The position numbers were made by a program, and so were the translations under genes. Shown piece by piece: positions 8,687-15,765 of a stretch of DNA of 47,679 nt. The notes under the pieces are model-generated. The model searched no databases, was not told the DNA's origin, and saw only the letters and a program-made list of their open reading frames with translations. Position 1 is the first letter of the stretch. Each line of letters begins with the position of its first letter. Origin of the DNA: Pseudomonas cichorii (lineage in GTDB: Bacteria > Pseudomonadota > Gammaproteobacteria > Pseudomonadales > Pseudomonadaceae); contig NZ_RBRE01000054.1 in NCBI RefSeq assembly GCF_003700275.1, forward strand, positions 1 through 47,679, written 5' to 3'.

Positions 8687-8728
8687 CCGGCCATTCACAG
8701 AATTCCTTTGCAGACAGGAGATGCAGTC

Positions 8729-9160
8729 GTGACCACCATCAGAATAAGCGCCGGCGGATATGAATTTCTGGCCGAGGCCAATCCCGATGCGCCGCAGACC
8801 GTTGCGGCTTTCTTGAAGTTGCTGCCTTACCGGCAGAAGTTCATTCATGTGCGCTGGAGCGGAGAGGGCTGCTGGGTGCCGCTGGATGATTACCAGCTCA
8901 TGCTCGACGACAAGCCGATCGGTTTCGAGAATGCCACCAGCCATCCTTCGGTGGGGGACATTCTGTTTTATCCGGGCGGCTACAGCGAAACCGAAATTAT
9001 CCTGGCCTACGGTTCGTGCTGTTTTGCCAGCAAGATGGGGCAACTGGCGGGCAATCACTTCCTGACCATTGTCGAGGGCAAGGAAAACCTGCGCAAACTG
9101 GGCGTGAAGACCTTGTGGGAAGGGGCTCAGGATGTGGTTTTCGAGCTGGTCGAGGCTTGA
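8729..9160 (+). CDS. DUF3830 family protein (cyclophilin-like fold)
   Basis: The product has 143 residues, no signal and no membrane segment. The start VTTIRISAGGYEFLAEAN, the segment AAFLKLLPYRQKFIHVRWSGEGCWVPL and the GDILFYPGGYSETEIILAYGSCCFASKMGQLAGNHF block match the cyclophilin-like DUF3830 family as I recall it. Members often sit near amidohydrolases or solute transport genes; their function is unknown. I start at the GTG at 8729 because AGGAG lies 8 bases before it; the frame itself opens at a TTG at 8708 without a ribosome site. It lies between the GST gene and a lipoprotein gene, both same strand, with no evident functional tie. Confidence 0.7.
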   Translation: MTTIRISAGGYEFLAEANPDAPQTVAAFLKLLPYRQKFIHVRWSGEGCWVPLDDYQLMLDDKPIGFENATSHPSVGDILFYPGGYSETEIILAYGSCCFASKMGQLAGNHFLTIVEGKENLRKLGVKTLWEGAQDVVFELVEA

Positions 9161-9208
9161 CCTCTGTCATGCGGTGCTAGAATCGGCTTTTTTCGACGAA
9201 GGCATGTC

Positions 9209-9559
9209 ATGAAATTTCCGGTTTCTATCATCGCGGCAGCCTTGTTGCTGGCCGGATGCGCGGCTCCCTCCGACTCGGCCCGTTCGGCCGGGCCGACCAA
9301 GGTTCTGTCCAGCAACAAGCAGGACGCCGCCGTTGCCCAGTGCATCCAGGTTTCCTGGCAGAACGAAGCCATGTTCGGCACTTCTTCGGACGTGTTCCTG
9401 CACAAGCTTTCCGGCGGCGGGTTCACGGTCTTTACCACCGAGGCCAGGTATTTCGCCGATGTGCGCAGCAACGGTCCGGCCACCGACATCGAATTCTATG
9501 CCCCGCAGGGCGATAGCCATTCCGCGTTGCGGGCTGCGGCCATCGCCACCTGTCTGTAG
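9209..9559 (+). CDS. Small lipoprotein, unknown function
   Basis: The 116-residue product begins with a lipoprotein signal peptide (MKFPVSIIAAALLLAGC), with the lipobox LAGC placing the lipidated Cys at residue 17. Residue 18 is Ala, so outer-membrane sorting is expected. The mature part is about 100 residues, with a Ser/Ala-rich linker and a compact mixed alpha/beta domain holding two Cys (QCIQVSWQ and the final ATCL) that could form a disulfide. I do not recognise a named domain. It ends 18 bases before ridA, so the two may share a transcript. Confidence 0.75.
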   Translation: MKFPVSIIAAALLLAGCAAPSDSARSAGPTKVLSSNKQDAAVAQCIQVSWQNEAMFGTSSDVFLHKLSGGGFTVFTTEARYFADVRSNGPATDIEFYAPQGDSHSALRAAAIATCL

Positions 9560-9577
9560 GTCAACAGGGAGAATCCT

Positions 9578-9964
9578 ATGAGCATTACTCGTTATGGTGC
9601 CGGCAGCACTGCTGGAGGCGGCCAGCCACGGCCTTTTGCCCGTGCTGTGGAGGCTGACGGCTGGCTGTATGTTTCGGGCCAGGTGCCTGCGCAGGATGGC
9701 GAAATCATTGTTGGCGGTATCGTCGAGCAGACCCACAAGACCCTGCAGAATCTGGTCGAGATCCTTACCGAGGCAGGTTACGAGCTCAAGGATGTGGTGC
9801 GTGTCGGTGTATGGCTCGAAGACCCGCGTGACTTCTGGAGTTTCAACAAGGTGTTCGGCGAATACTTCAGTCCCGAACACGCACCGGCCAGAGCCTGCGT
9901 GCAGGCCAGCATGATGGTCGATTGCAAGGTCGAGATCGATTGCGTCGCTTATAAAAAGCGTTAA
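9578..9964 (+). CDS. RidA family enamine/imine deaminase
   Basis: The 128-residue protein has the full RidA/YjgF fold sequence. The catalytic-site Arg is R105 in PARACVQ, followed by the KVEIDCVA strand, and YVSGQVP lies near residue 31. RidA proteins hydrolyse reactive 2-aminoacrylate and other enamines made by PLP-dependent dehydratases. The next gene, 44 bases downstream, is exactly such an enzyme, so this copy probably clears its 2-aminoacrylate-type intermediate. GGGAG lies about 7 bases before the ATG at 9578. The general housekeeping RidA is usually encoded near spoT, so this is likely a pathway-specific paralogue. Confidence 0.92.
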   Translation: MSITRYGAGSTAGGGQPRPFARAVEADGWLYVSGQVPAQDGEIIVGGIVEQTHKTLQNLVEILTEAGYELKDVVRVGVWLEDPRDFWSFNKVFGEYFSPEHAPARACVQASMMVDCKVEIDCVAYKKR

Positions 9965-10008
9965 AGGCTTGCGCCGAAATGGCGACCCAACAGCAGCAGG
10001 AGAGCATC

Positions 10009-11214
10009 ATGAGCATTGCGGTCATTGAAAAAGGAGCTGCCGAGCCGGGTAACAGCCTGTTGTGCGATGTAAGCCTGCCTGCCCTGGTGATCCACAATCA
10101 GGCGCTGGAGCACAATATTCGCTGGATGCAGACCTTTGTCAGCAACAGCGGTGCTGAACTGGCGCCGCATGGCAAGACCAGCATGGTGCCCGCCTTGTTT
10201 CGGCGCCAGTTGGAAGAGGGCGCGTGGGGCATGACCCTCGCCACTGCCGTGCAGACCCGCGCCGCTTATGCTCATGGCGTGCGTCGTGTGTTGATGGCCA
10301 ATCAACTGGTGGGCGCGCCAAACATGGCAATCATTGCGCAGATGCTGGCCGATTCGATGTTCGACTTTCACTGCATGGTCGATCATCCGGATAACGTGGC
10401 GGCCCTGGGCGAGTTCTTCGCCGCTCGTGGGTTGCGCCTGAATGTGATGATCGAGTACGGCGTGCCCGGCGGGCGCTGTGGTTGCCGTAGCGAACAGGAA
10501 GTCCTGGCGCTGGCCGAGGCGATCAACGCCCAGCCCGCCCTGGCGCTGACCGGTATCGAGGGCTACGAGGGGGTGATCCATGGCGATCAGGCCGTCGACG
10601 ATATCAAGGCGTTTGCCGCATCCCTTGTGAAGTTGGCCGTCGAGCTACAGGACCGGCAAGCCTTTGCGCTGGATCGGCCCATCGTGACTGCGTCGGGCTC
10701 GGCCTGGTACGACCTGATTGCCGAGGCGTTCGACGCCCAGGCGGTACGCCAGCGGTTTCTCAGTGTGCTGCGCCCCGGAAGTTATGTGGTGCATGACCAT
10801 GGCATCTACAAGGCTGCGCAATGTTGTGTGCTGGACCGTCGCAGCGATCTCGACGAGGGCCTGCGCCCGGCCATGGAAGTCTGGGCGCATGTGCAGTCGA
10901 TGCCCGAGCCGGGGTTTGCAGTCATTGCCCTGGGCAAGCGGGATATTGCCTACGATGCCGGCCTGCCCAATCCCTTGCTGCGTTACAAGGCCGGCGAGTC
11001 GGCAGCCAGGGGCGATGATGTCAGCGGGTGCAAGGTCACCGCGCTGATGGATCAGCATGCTTTCATGACGGTTGCGCCGGGCTGCGAACTGAAAGTCGGG
11101 GACATCATTTCCTTCGGCTCTTCCCATCCGTGCCTGACGTTCGACAAGTGGCGGGTCGGCTGTCTGGTCGATGAAAACCTGCAGGTCATCGAAAGTTTCA
11201 GCACGTGTTTTTAA
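10009..11214 (+). CDS. D-serine dehydratase-like / D-amino acid deaminase (PLP, fold III)
   Basis: The 401-residue length is typical of the DSD1/D-threonine aldolase-like group with an alanine-racemase N-terminal barrel. Lys56 in LAPHGKTSM is the PLP Schiff-base lysine, and GIEGYEG and GGRCGC lie in the barrel. The C-terminal domain ends with GSSHPCLTFDKW, whose His-x-Cys pair matches the zinc ligands of D-serine dehydratases. A deaminating rather than aldolase activity is therefore likely: D-serine (or a related D-amino acid) to 2-oxoacid plus ammonia. RidA is immediately upstream. The frame opens at 9979, but AGGAG lies 6 bases before the ATG at 10009, which I take as the start. No dedicated transporter or regulator is adjacent. 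Confidence 0.88.
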   Translation: MSIAVIEKGAAEPGNSLLCDVSLPALVIHNQALEHNIRWMQTFVSNSGAELAPHGKTSMVPALFRRQLEEGAWGMTLATAVQTRAAYAHGVRRVLMANQLVGAPNMAIIAQMLADSMFDFHCMVDHPDNVAALGEFFAARGLRLNVMIEYGVPGGRCGCRSEQEVLALAEAINAQPALALTGIEGYEGVIHGDQAVDDIKAFAASLVKLAVELQDRQAFALDRPIVTASGSAWYDLIAEAFDAQAVRQRFLSVLRPGSYVVHDHGIYKAAQCCVLDRRSDLDEGLRPAMEVWAHVQSMPEPGFAVIALGKRDIAYDAGLPNPLLRYKAGESAARGDDVSGCKVTALMDQHAFMTVAPGCELKVGDIISFGSSHPCLTFDKWRVGCLVDENLQVIESFSTCF

Positions 11215-11337
11215 TGGCGAAACTGCGGTGCAACATGCAGTTGATCGGCTAAGGGACTGAAAGAAAAGCATTTCGCTGGAGCTTGCGAGCGAATCCGGCG
11301 ACCATAGGCGTCCGCTGAATCATTACCCGGAGCCTGC

Positions 11338-13821
11338 GTGCCTGACGATCTGCCTTCTGCTCTTCCTTCCGATCTGGATGTCGAACTGCTCCCTTCCGAG
11401 CGCCTGCCGCTGTTCAAACGGCTGTTGGCGCGCCTGATCGGTCGAGGCATGACGGGGCTGGGCGCGCAGCATGCTCCTTCATGGTTTCAGGGGCATGCCG
11501 ACGGCTATCTGAACGGGCATATCGAAGGCGTCAACGAAGGTTATGCCGAAGGTCGCCTGGATGGACTGGAGCAGGGCCGCCATACCTTGCTGATTCGCGA
11601 CACGCGCCCCAGCGAGCATCGCGGCCCGAAAGTCGATGACCATCTGTTCGATGACTGGCGCCTGCCGCTGACCCCCGAACTGAAGAAACGCATCAAGAAC
11701 GATGTGGCGCAAAAGCTGCCAGCCCACGCTCAACCCAGTCCTGCGCAGTGGAAAATGATCTTCAGCGATACGCCTTCCACGTACGTGATTGCCGGTGCGG
11801 GTGCTGGCAAATCCACATCACTGGTATTGCGGGTCTTGTTGCTCAATCACTATCTGGGTTTCGAGCTGGAGGCGATGACGGTCGTCACCTTCACCCGTGA
11901 GTCGCGCAAGGACTTCATCAACAAGCTGATCGAGATCATGGGGTTATGGGGGCATGCATTAAGCCAGCCACAGGCGCGCAATCTGGTGCGTACTTTCCAC
12001 TCGCGGATCCTGCCACTGGTACGCAGCCTGCCGGGCTTCGAGCAACTGCGAGCCTTTGAAAATCTGGGCAGTGCAGCGCCTGCGGGTGACGATGCCGACA
12101 GCAATCCGTTCGATCTGCGCATCAACGATGCCCAGCGCCAGCAGTTGAACCTGTGTTATCGCGACCTCTACGCCAGCAATGAGCGCTTTCGCGAGGTCAT
12201 TGCGCCTTTGTACCGGCACGCGCTGCAGCTCAAGGAACTCGACCGCGATCATCCGGATGTGCAAAAGCGCATCACGGTGACCGATCTGTCGGCCAAGCGC
12301 GATGAAGAACTGTGCGACATCATCGAAGACCTGTGGGTGCGGGCCAGAGCATGGCCGATAAAAGGCATTGAGCCGATGCGCCAGACCATTGAAATCAATG
12401 GTTTTGCCTTCCATGTCCATGGTTACATCGCCGAGCTGGATGCCTGGGTCGTGCTAGGGCTGGATGCCCGCGAAGACCAGCAGATGAAGCGTCCCGGCGC
12501 CAAGTTGCCGGTCTGGGCCGAGTGGGTAATCAAGCGCACCCTGTTTCAGGCTTTCTGTCGCAAGCCTTTGATCTGGTTTGAAAACTACGAAGCTGCAGGT
12601 ACGGTGCTGAAATCACTGGCTGGCTCCGCGGTGGCCGGTCCTGGCTTCGATTACCGGATCAAGGGCGAGTTGGGATCGGCACCGCTGCTGGACTGCTTTG
12701 TCACAGCCGCCAGTTTCATCGAGAACCTGGGGCTTGATGTCCCCGGTGCCGTGGCCGAGATGAGCTTTGCCAGTGATGATCCGGATCGTTTTTTCTTCGA
12801 GGGCCTGAGCCTGTTCTGGAAGGCTTTTGAAAACCACCTGCTGGACCAGACGCCACCAATCATGACCTACAACCGGATGTTCGCCCTGTTTGGCGAAACC
12901 TCCCCGGAAAACCTCCGGCAGGTCAGTGACGAGATGCTCAGGCCGCTCTCTCATCTGATGATCGACGAATTTCAGGATGTCTCGCCGCAGATCGTTTCCT
13001 GGATACGTGCCAGCCTGCGCGAGATCCGTCGCCGTGGCGCCGCCATGCACCGCGGGCAGACTGCCCGGCATTCATCGCTGCTGTGCGTCGGCGATGACTG
13101 GCAATCGATCTATGGCTGGCGCGGCAGTTCGCCGAAGTACTTCATGGAATTTCCCCGGGAGTTCTCTTCACCTGCAACCACAAAAGTCATGCTCAGCGAT
13201 AACTTTCGCAGTCATCAGCACATCATCGATGCTGCCGAGCATATCGTGCGCTCCGCACCTGCCATTGCCGGCAAGAAGGCCAGGGCCAGTGGCGCAATCC
13301 AGGAACTGCTACCGGTGACGGTGCTGAGTCGTAACGACGATGAGCTGGCCCGGCGGGTGGCCGAGCACTACGAGGATGGCGATTCGATCTTGTTGCTGTA
13401 TCGAAAGAGCAGTGACAAGGGCATGATTTGCGAACAGCTGAAATCACTTCTGGATACTGATGCAGCCTTGGCGCCTCAGGCGCGGCGGATCAAGGTCTTG
13501 ACCTATCACAGCTCCAAGGGCCTGCAGGCCGATGCGGTCTTTCTGTTGGGCGATTGCCAGCACTCGACGCTGTCGCCTTACAAGAATCAGGTCTATCGTC
13601 TGGCCGGTCTGGGAGACGCAAGCGATACGGAATCGTTCGACAATGCGCAGAAAGAGGAAATCCTGCGCCTGGCGTATGTCGCAATCACCCGTGCCGTACG
13701 CCATTGCTACTGGTATATCGACGACAGTGCCGCCGGGAGTGAAGGCGTCAAGGTTCCGAGAGCGTCAGACAGGGTTGCCCAGGACAAGCCCTTCTTTGCG
13801 GACTTGCGCACCAGACGATAA
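11338..13821 (+). CDS. UvrD/HelD-like SF1 helicase with N-terminal GX3 repeat
   Basis: The 827-residue protein is a superfamily 1A DNA helicase. Motif I is VIAGAGAGKST (about 150-160), motif II IDEFQD (about 542), motif III GDDWQSIYGWRG (about 585), motif IV NFRSH (about 621), motif V TYHSSKG (about 722) and motif VI AYVAITRA (about 779). The GDDWQ form resembles helicase IV (HelD). About 370 residues separate motifs Ia and II, much more than in UvrD, so a large extra region is inserted there. Residues 52-80 have Gly at every fourth position, eight times, before the helicase core. Start: GTG at 11338 with CGGAG 6 bases upstream. DNA repair or anti-invader roles are both possible. It is followed by the convergent DUF1652 gene. 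Confidence 0.88.
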   Translation: MPDDLPSALPSDLDVELLPSERLPLFKRLLARLIGRGMTGLGAQHAPSWFQGHADGYLNGHIEGVNEGYAEGRLDGLEQGRHTLLIRDTRPSEHRGPKVDDHLFDDWRLPLTPELKKRIKNDVAQKLPAHAQPSPAQWKMIFSDTPSTYVIAGAGAGKSTSLVLRVLLLNHYLGFELEAMTVVTFTRESRKDFINKLIEIMGLWGHALSQPQARNLVRTFHSRILPLVRSLPGFEQLRAFENLGSAAPAGDDADSNPFDLRINDAQRQQLNLCYRDLYASNERFREVIAPLYRHALQLKELDRDHPDVQKRITVTDLSAKRDEELCDIIEDLWVRARAWPIKGIEPMRQTIEINGFAFHVHGYIAELDAWVVLGLDAREDQQMKRPGAKLPVWAEWVIKRTLFQAFCRKPLIWFENYEAAGTVLKSLAGSAVAGPGFDYRIKGELGSAPLLDCFVTAASFIENLGLDVPGAVAEMSFASDDPDRFFFEGLSLFWKAFENHLLDQTPPIMTYNRMFALFGETSPENLRQVSDEMLRPLSHLMIDEFQDVSPQIVSWIRASLREIRRRGAAMHRGQTARHSSLLCVGDDWQSIYGWRGSSPKYFMEFPREFSSPATTKVMLSDNFRSHQHIIDAAEHIVRSAPAIAGKKARASGAIQELLPVTVLSRNDDELARRVAEHYEDGDSILLLYRKSSDKGMICEQLKSLLDTDAALAPQARRIKVLTYHSSKGLQADAVFLLGDCQHSTLSPYKNQVYRLAGLGDASDTESFDNAQKEEILRLAYVAITRAVRHCYWYIDDSAAGSEGVKVPRASDRVAQDKPFFADLRTRR
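11491..11577 (+). repeat. Eight-fold Gly-x-x-x repeat in the helicase N-terminus
   Basis: These codons encode Gly at residues 52, 56, 60, 64, 68, 72, 76 and 80, with the residue before the Gly usually acidic, Asn or Gln. The pattern resembles the GX3 repeats of Yae1-like and FliH-like helical proteins, which mediate helix packing. It lies outside the helicase motifs. Confidence 0.85.
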
Positions 13822-13847
13822 GGAAATGGGCGGAGAGTCGAAGTACC

Positions 13848-13868
13848 GCCGGCTTACATGAAGCCGGC
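13848..13868. terminator. Hairpin at the convergent ends of helicase and DUF1652
   Basis: GCCGGCTT pairs with AAGCCGGC around a 5-base loop. No T-tract follows on either strand, so intrinsic termination would be weak. Confidence 0.35.
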
Positions 13869-14111
13869 TAGCTGATGGTCACCGAACAGTTCCAGTTCGG
13901 CTTCGATGGCCTCGATGATCCGTTCGACGTCTGTGGCATTCATGACAGTGGCGCAGGGCAGGCCGGCAATCGCCACTACGGTTTCGCCACTGGCGCGATC
14001 GAACAGGCGGGCAATCATGCTGCTGGGGGCATCCATGGTGGCTTCAAAGCCGACCGGATGAAAGTGCCAGCGCATCAGTTGGCATGCATTGGGGAACGTG
14101 ACTTTGTTCAT
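13854..14111 (-). CDS. DUF1652 family protein
   Basis: The 85-residue protein has no signal peptide. The layout is an N-terminal helix and strand (FPNACQLMRWHFHPVGFEATMD), then SMIARLFDRASGETVVAIAGLPCATVMNATDVERIIEAIEAELE. This is the shape of the Pseudomonas-restricted DUF1652 family, whose function is unknown. An AGGTGG lies 9 bases before the ATG at 14111. The stop codon sits in the loop of a GCCGGCTT/AAGCCGGC hairpin (13848-13868) shared with the end of the convergent helicase gene. Family assignment is from the conserved pattern only. Confidence 0.72.
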   Translation of the reverse strand: MNKVTFPNACQLMRWHFHPVGFEATMDAPSSMIARLFDRASGETVVAIAGLPCATVMNATDVERIIEAIEAELELFGDHQLAGFM

Positions 14112-14448
14112 GGAAGTGGCCCACCTGATTCAATTGAGCAATCCCTTCAGCCCCAATGGGTAGGAAGACCAATCGAGATGTGACCGATAAAAGCCGGAGA
14201 GATCAGACAGGCTAGAATCCTGTGTGATCGTACTGCTTTCCTGCGGGATGATCTGAACGGTCTGACGAGACCTAAAAATAGCACCTGCTTGCACCGAGCT
14301 GGAAAATATTTTCAGGCATTGGCTGAATTTTTTAAATTCCTTGATGTACGTCAAAATCGCCTGACCTGCCAATCTGTCTGATCCATGTATTGAGATGTAC
14401 AGGCTGTATAGGGCAAGCTGATTGCATTGACCCGGAGAGTTGAAAAAA
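14112..14448. other. Intergenic region, 337 bp, divergent DUF1652 and binding-protein gene
   Basis: This AT-richer stretch contains the promoters of two divergent genes and an Anr/Fnr-like dyad at 14341-14354. No coding frame or stable long hairpin is evident. The remaining sequence shows nothing I can name. Confidence 0.5.
14341..14354. promoter_or_regulatory. Candidate Anr/Fnr box
   Basis: TTGATGTACGTCAA differs from the Fnr/Anr consensus TTGAT-N4-ATCAA at one position (G for A). It lies 94 bases before the ATG of the polyamine-type binding protein. At the usual -41.5 location transcription would start near 14389. I see no strong -10 hexamer at the matching place, so this is tentative. Confidence 0.45.
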
Positions 14449-15528
14449 ATGCTGAAAAAATCCATTGCTGCGCTGATGTTGCTGGCCTCTACCAGTCATG
14501 CGGCAGAACGGGTCAATATCTATAACTGGTCCGACTACATCGCGCCTGACACCTTGAAGAATTTTCAGGCGGCCACAGGCATAAAGGCCAGCTACGAAAC
14601 CTACGAAACCAATGAAGTACTGAACGCGAAACTGGTGGCCGGTCATTCGGGCTATGACGTGGTCGTGCCGTCGGTGCACTTCATGGCGCGGCAGATCGAC
14701 AGTGGCCTGCTCAAGGTGCTGGACAAGCATCAACTGCCCAACTGGAAGAATCTCAACCCCGTGTTGCTCAAGGCGCTGGAGGTCAACGATCCCGGTAACC
14801 AGCATGGCTTTCCCTATCTATGGGGCAGCACCGGCATCGGCTACAACGTGGCCAAGGTCAAGGCAGTGCTCGGCGACAGCGTGCCACTGGACTCCTGGGA
14901 CCTGATTCTCAAGCCCGAGAACATGCAGAAACTTGCCCAGTGTGGGGTTGCGATTCTGGATAACGGACCGGAAGTCCTGCCGATCACCTTGAACTACCTA
15001 GGCTTGCCTCCCCACAGCGAACAGCCCGATGACTATGCAAAGGCTGATGCGGTGCTGAAGGCGATTCGTCCGTATGTTGCCTATTTCGATTCCTCGAAAT
15101 ACATCGAAGACCTGGGCAGCGGCAAGATCTGCATGGCGCTGGGCTTCTCCGGCGATATGGCCCAGGCCCAGGATCGTGCAGATAAAGCCGGTAACGGCAT
15201 TCAGATCGGTTATACCGTTCCGAAGGAAGGTGCGCCGATGTGGTTCGACATGATTGCCATGCCCATCGACGCCCCCAATGAAAAGGCTGCCTATGCCTTC
15301 ATGAACTACCTGTTGCGTCCGGAGGTAATGGCCAATATCACCAATGAGGTCAAATATGCCAACGGCAATGAAAAGGCCGATGCATTGATCAATCCCGAGC
15401 TTTGGGCCGATACCAACGTCTATCCGAATGCCGAAATGGTCAGCCGGATGTTCGTTCTCGAACCGGTTACGGTAAAAATCGAAGAACTGCGTACCCGGAT
15501 CTGGACCCGGACTAAAGCAGGCAACTGA
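14449..15528 (+). CDS. Polyamine-type periplasmic binding protein (PotF/SpuD-like), stand-alone
   Basis: The 359-residue protein starts with a signal peptide (LKKSIAALMLLASTSHA, cut before AERVNIYNW). VNIYNWSDYIAPDTLKNF, YDVVVPSVHFMARQID, YLWGSTGIGYNVAKV and the late NYLLRPEVMANITNEVKYANGN are all characteristic of putrescine/spermidine receptors PotF, SpuD and SpuE. GGAGAG lies 9 bases before the ATG at 14449; an in-frame TTG at 14440 is too close to it. No permease or ATPase gene is adjacent, so it is either an extra receptor for a transporter encoded elsewhere or a sensor component. The next gene is a chemoreceptor, which suggests signalling, though a hairpin terminator lies between them. 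Confidence 0.88.
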   Translation: MLKKSIAALMLLASTSHAAERVNIYNWSDYIAPDTLKNFQAATGIKASYETYETNEVLNAKLVAGHSGYDVVVPSVHFMARQIDSGLLKVLDKHQLPNWKNLNPVLLKALEVNDPGNQHGFPYLWGSTGIGYNVAKVKAVLGDSVPLDSWDLILKPENMQKLAQCGVAILDNGPEVLPITLNYLGLPPHSEQPDDYAKADAVLKAIRPYVAYFDSSKYIEDLGSGKICMALGFSGDMAQAQDRADKAGNGIQIGYTVPKEGAPMWFDMIAMPIDAPNEKAAYAFMNYLLRPEVMANITNEVKYANGNEKADALINPELWADTNVYPNAEMVSRMFVLEPVTVKIEELRTRIWTRTKAGN

Positions 15529-15569
15529 AGCGTTCGGGATCAAACTAATACTTTGTATATAACAACAAG

Positions 15570-15593
15570 GTGCCGACTTTAAGTCGGCACTTT
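15570..15593 (+). terminator. Hairpin terminator after the binding-protein gene
   Basis: GTGCCGACTT and AAGTCGGCAC form a perfect 10-base dyad around a single T, followed by TTT. It is 41 bases after the stop codon at 15528. The T-tract is short but the stem is strong. Confidence 0.65.
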
Positions 15594-15624
15594 GACGTCA
15601 GAAAAAATTTTTCAATTTCGACTC

Positions 15625-15650
15625 TACTTATTCTCAAGAACGACCGATAA
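15625..15650 (+). promoter_or_regulatory. Candidate FliA (sigma-28) promoter for the chemoreceptor
   Basis: ACCGATAA at 15643-15650 differs by one base from the sigma-28 -10 consensus GCCGATAA. TACTTATT 10 bases upstream is a weak match to the -35 TAAAGTTT. Chemoreceptor genes are commonly FliA-dependent. The start codon lies about 115 bases downstream. Confidence 0.4.
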
Positions 15651-15696
15651 CTGATTTATGGCATAAAGCTTCTACGCTTTCGCGCCTCAAATTGAC

Positions 15697-15712
15697 GAGA
15701 GTTACGACTCTC
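15697..15712 (+). other. Leader hairpin before the chemoreceptor gene
   Basis: GAGAGT-TACG-ACTCTC is a perfect 6-base stem with a tetraloop, 53 bases before the chemoreceptor ATG and inside the expected 5' leader. Confidence 0.3.
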
Positions 15713-15765
15713 TCGTTTCGTCATGCATGGATCGCATCGAGTTGTATCTCCGAGAGAATGATTCC

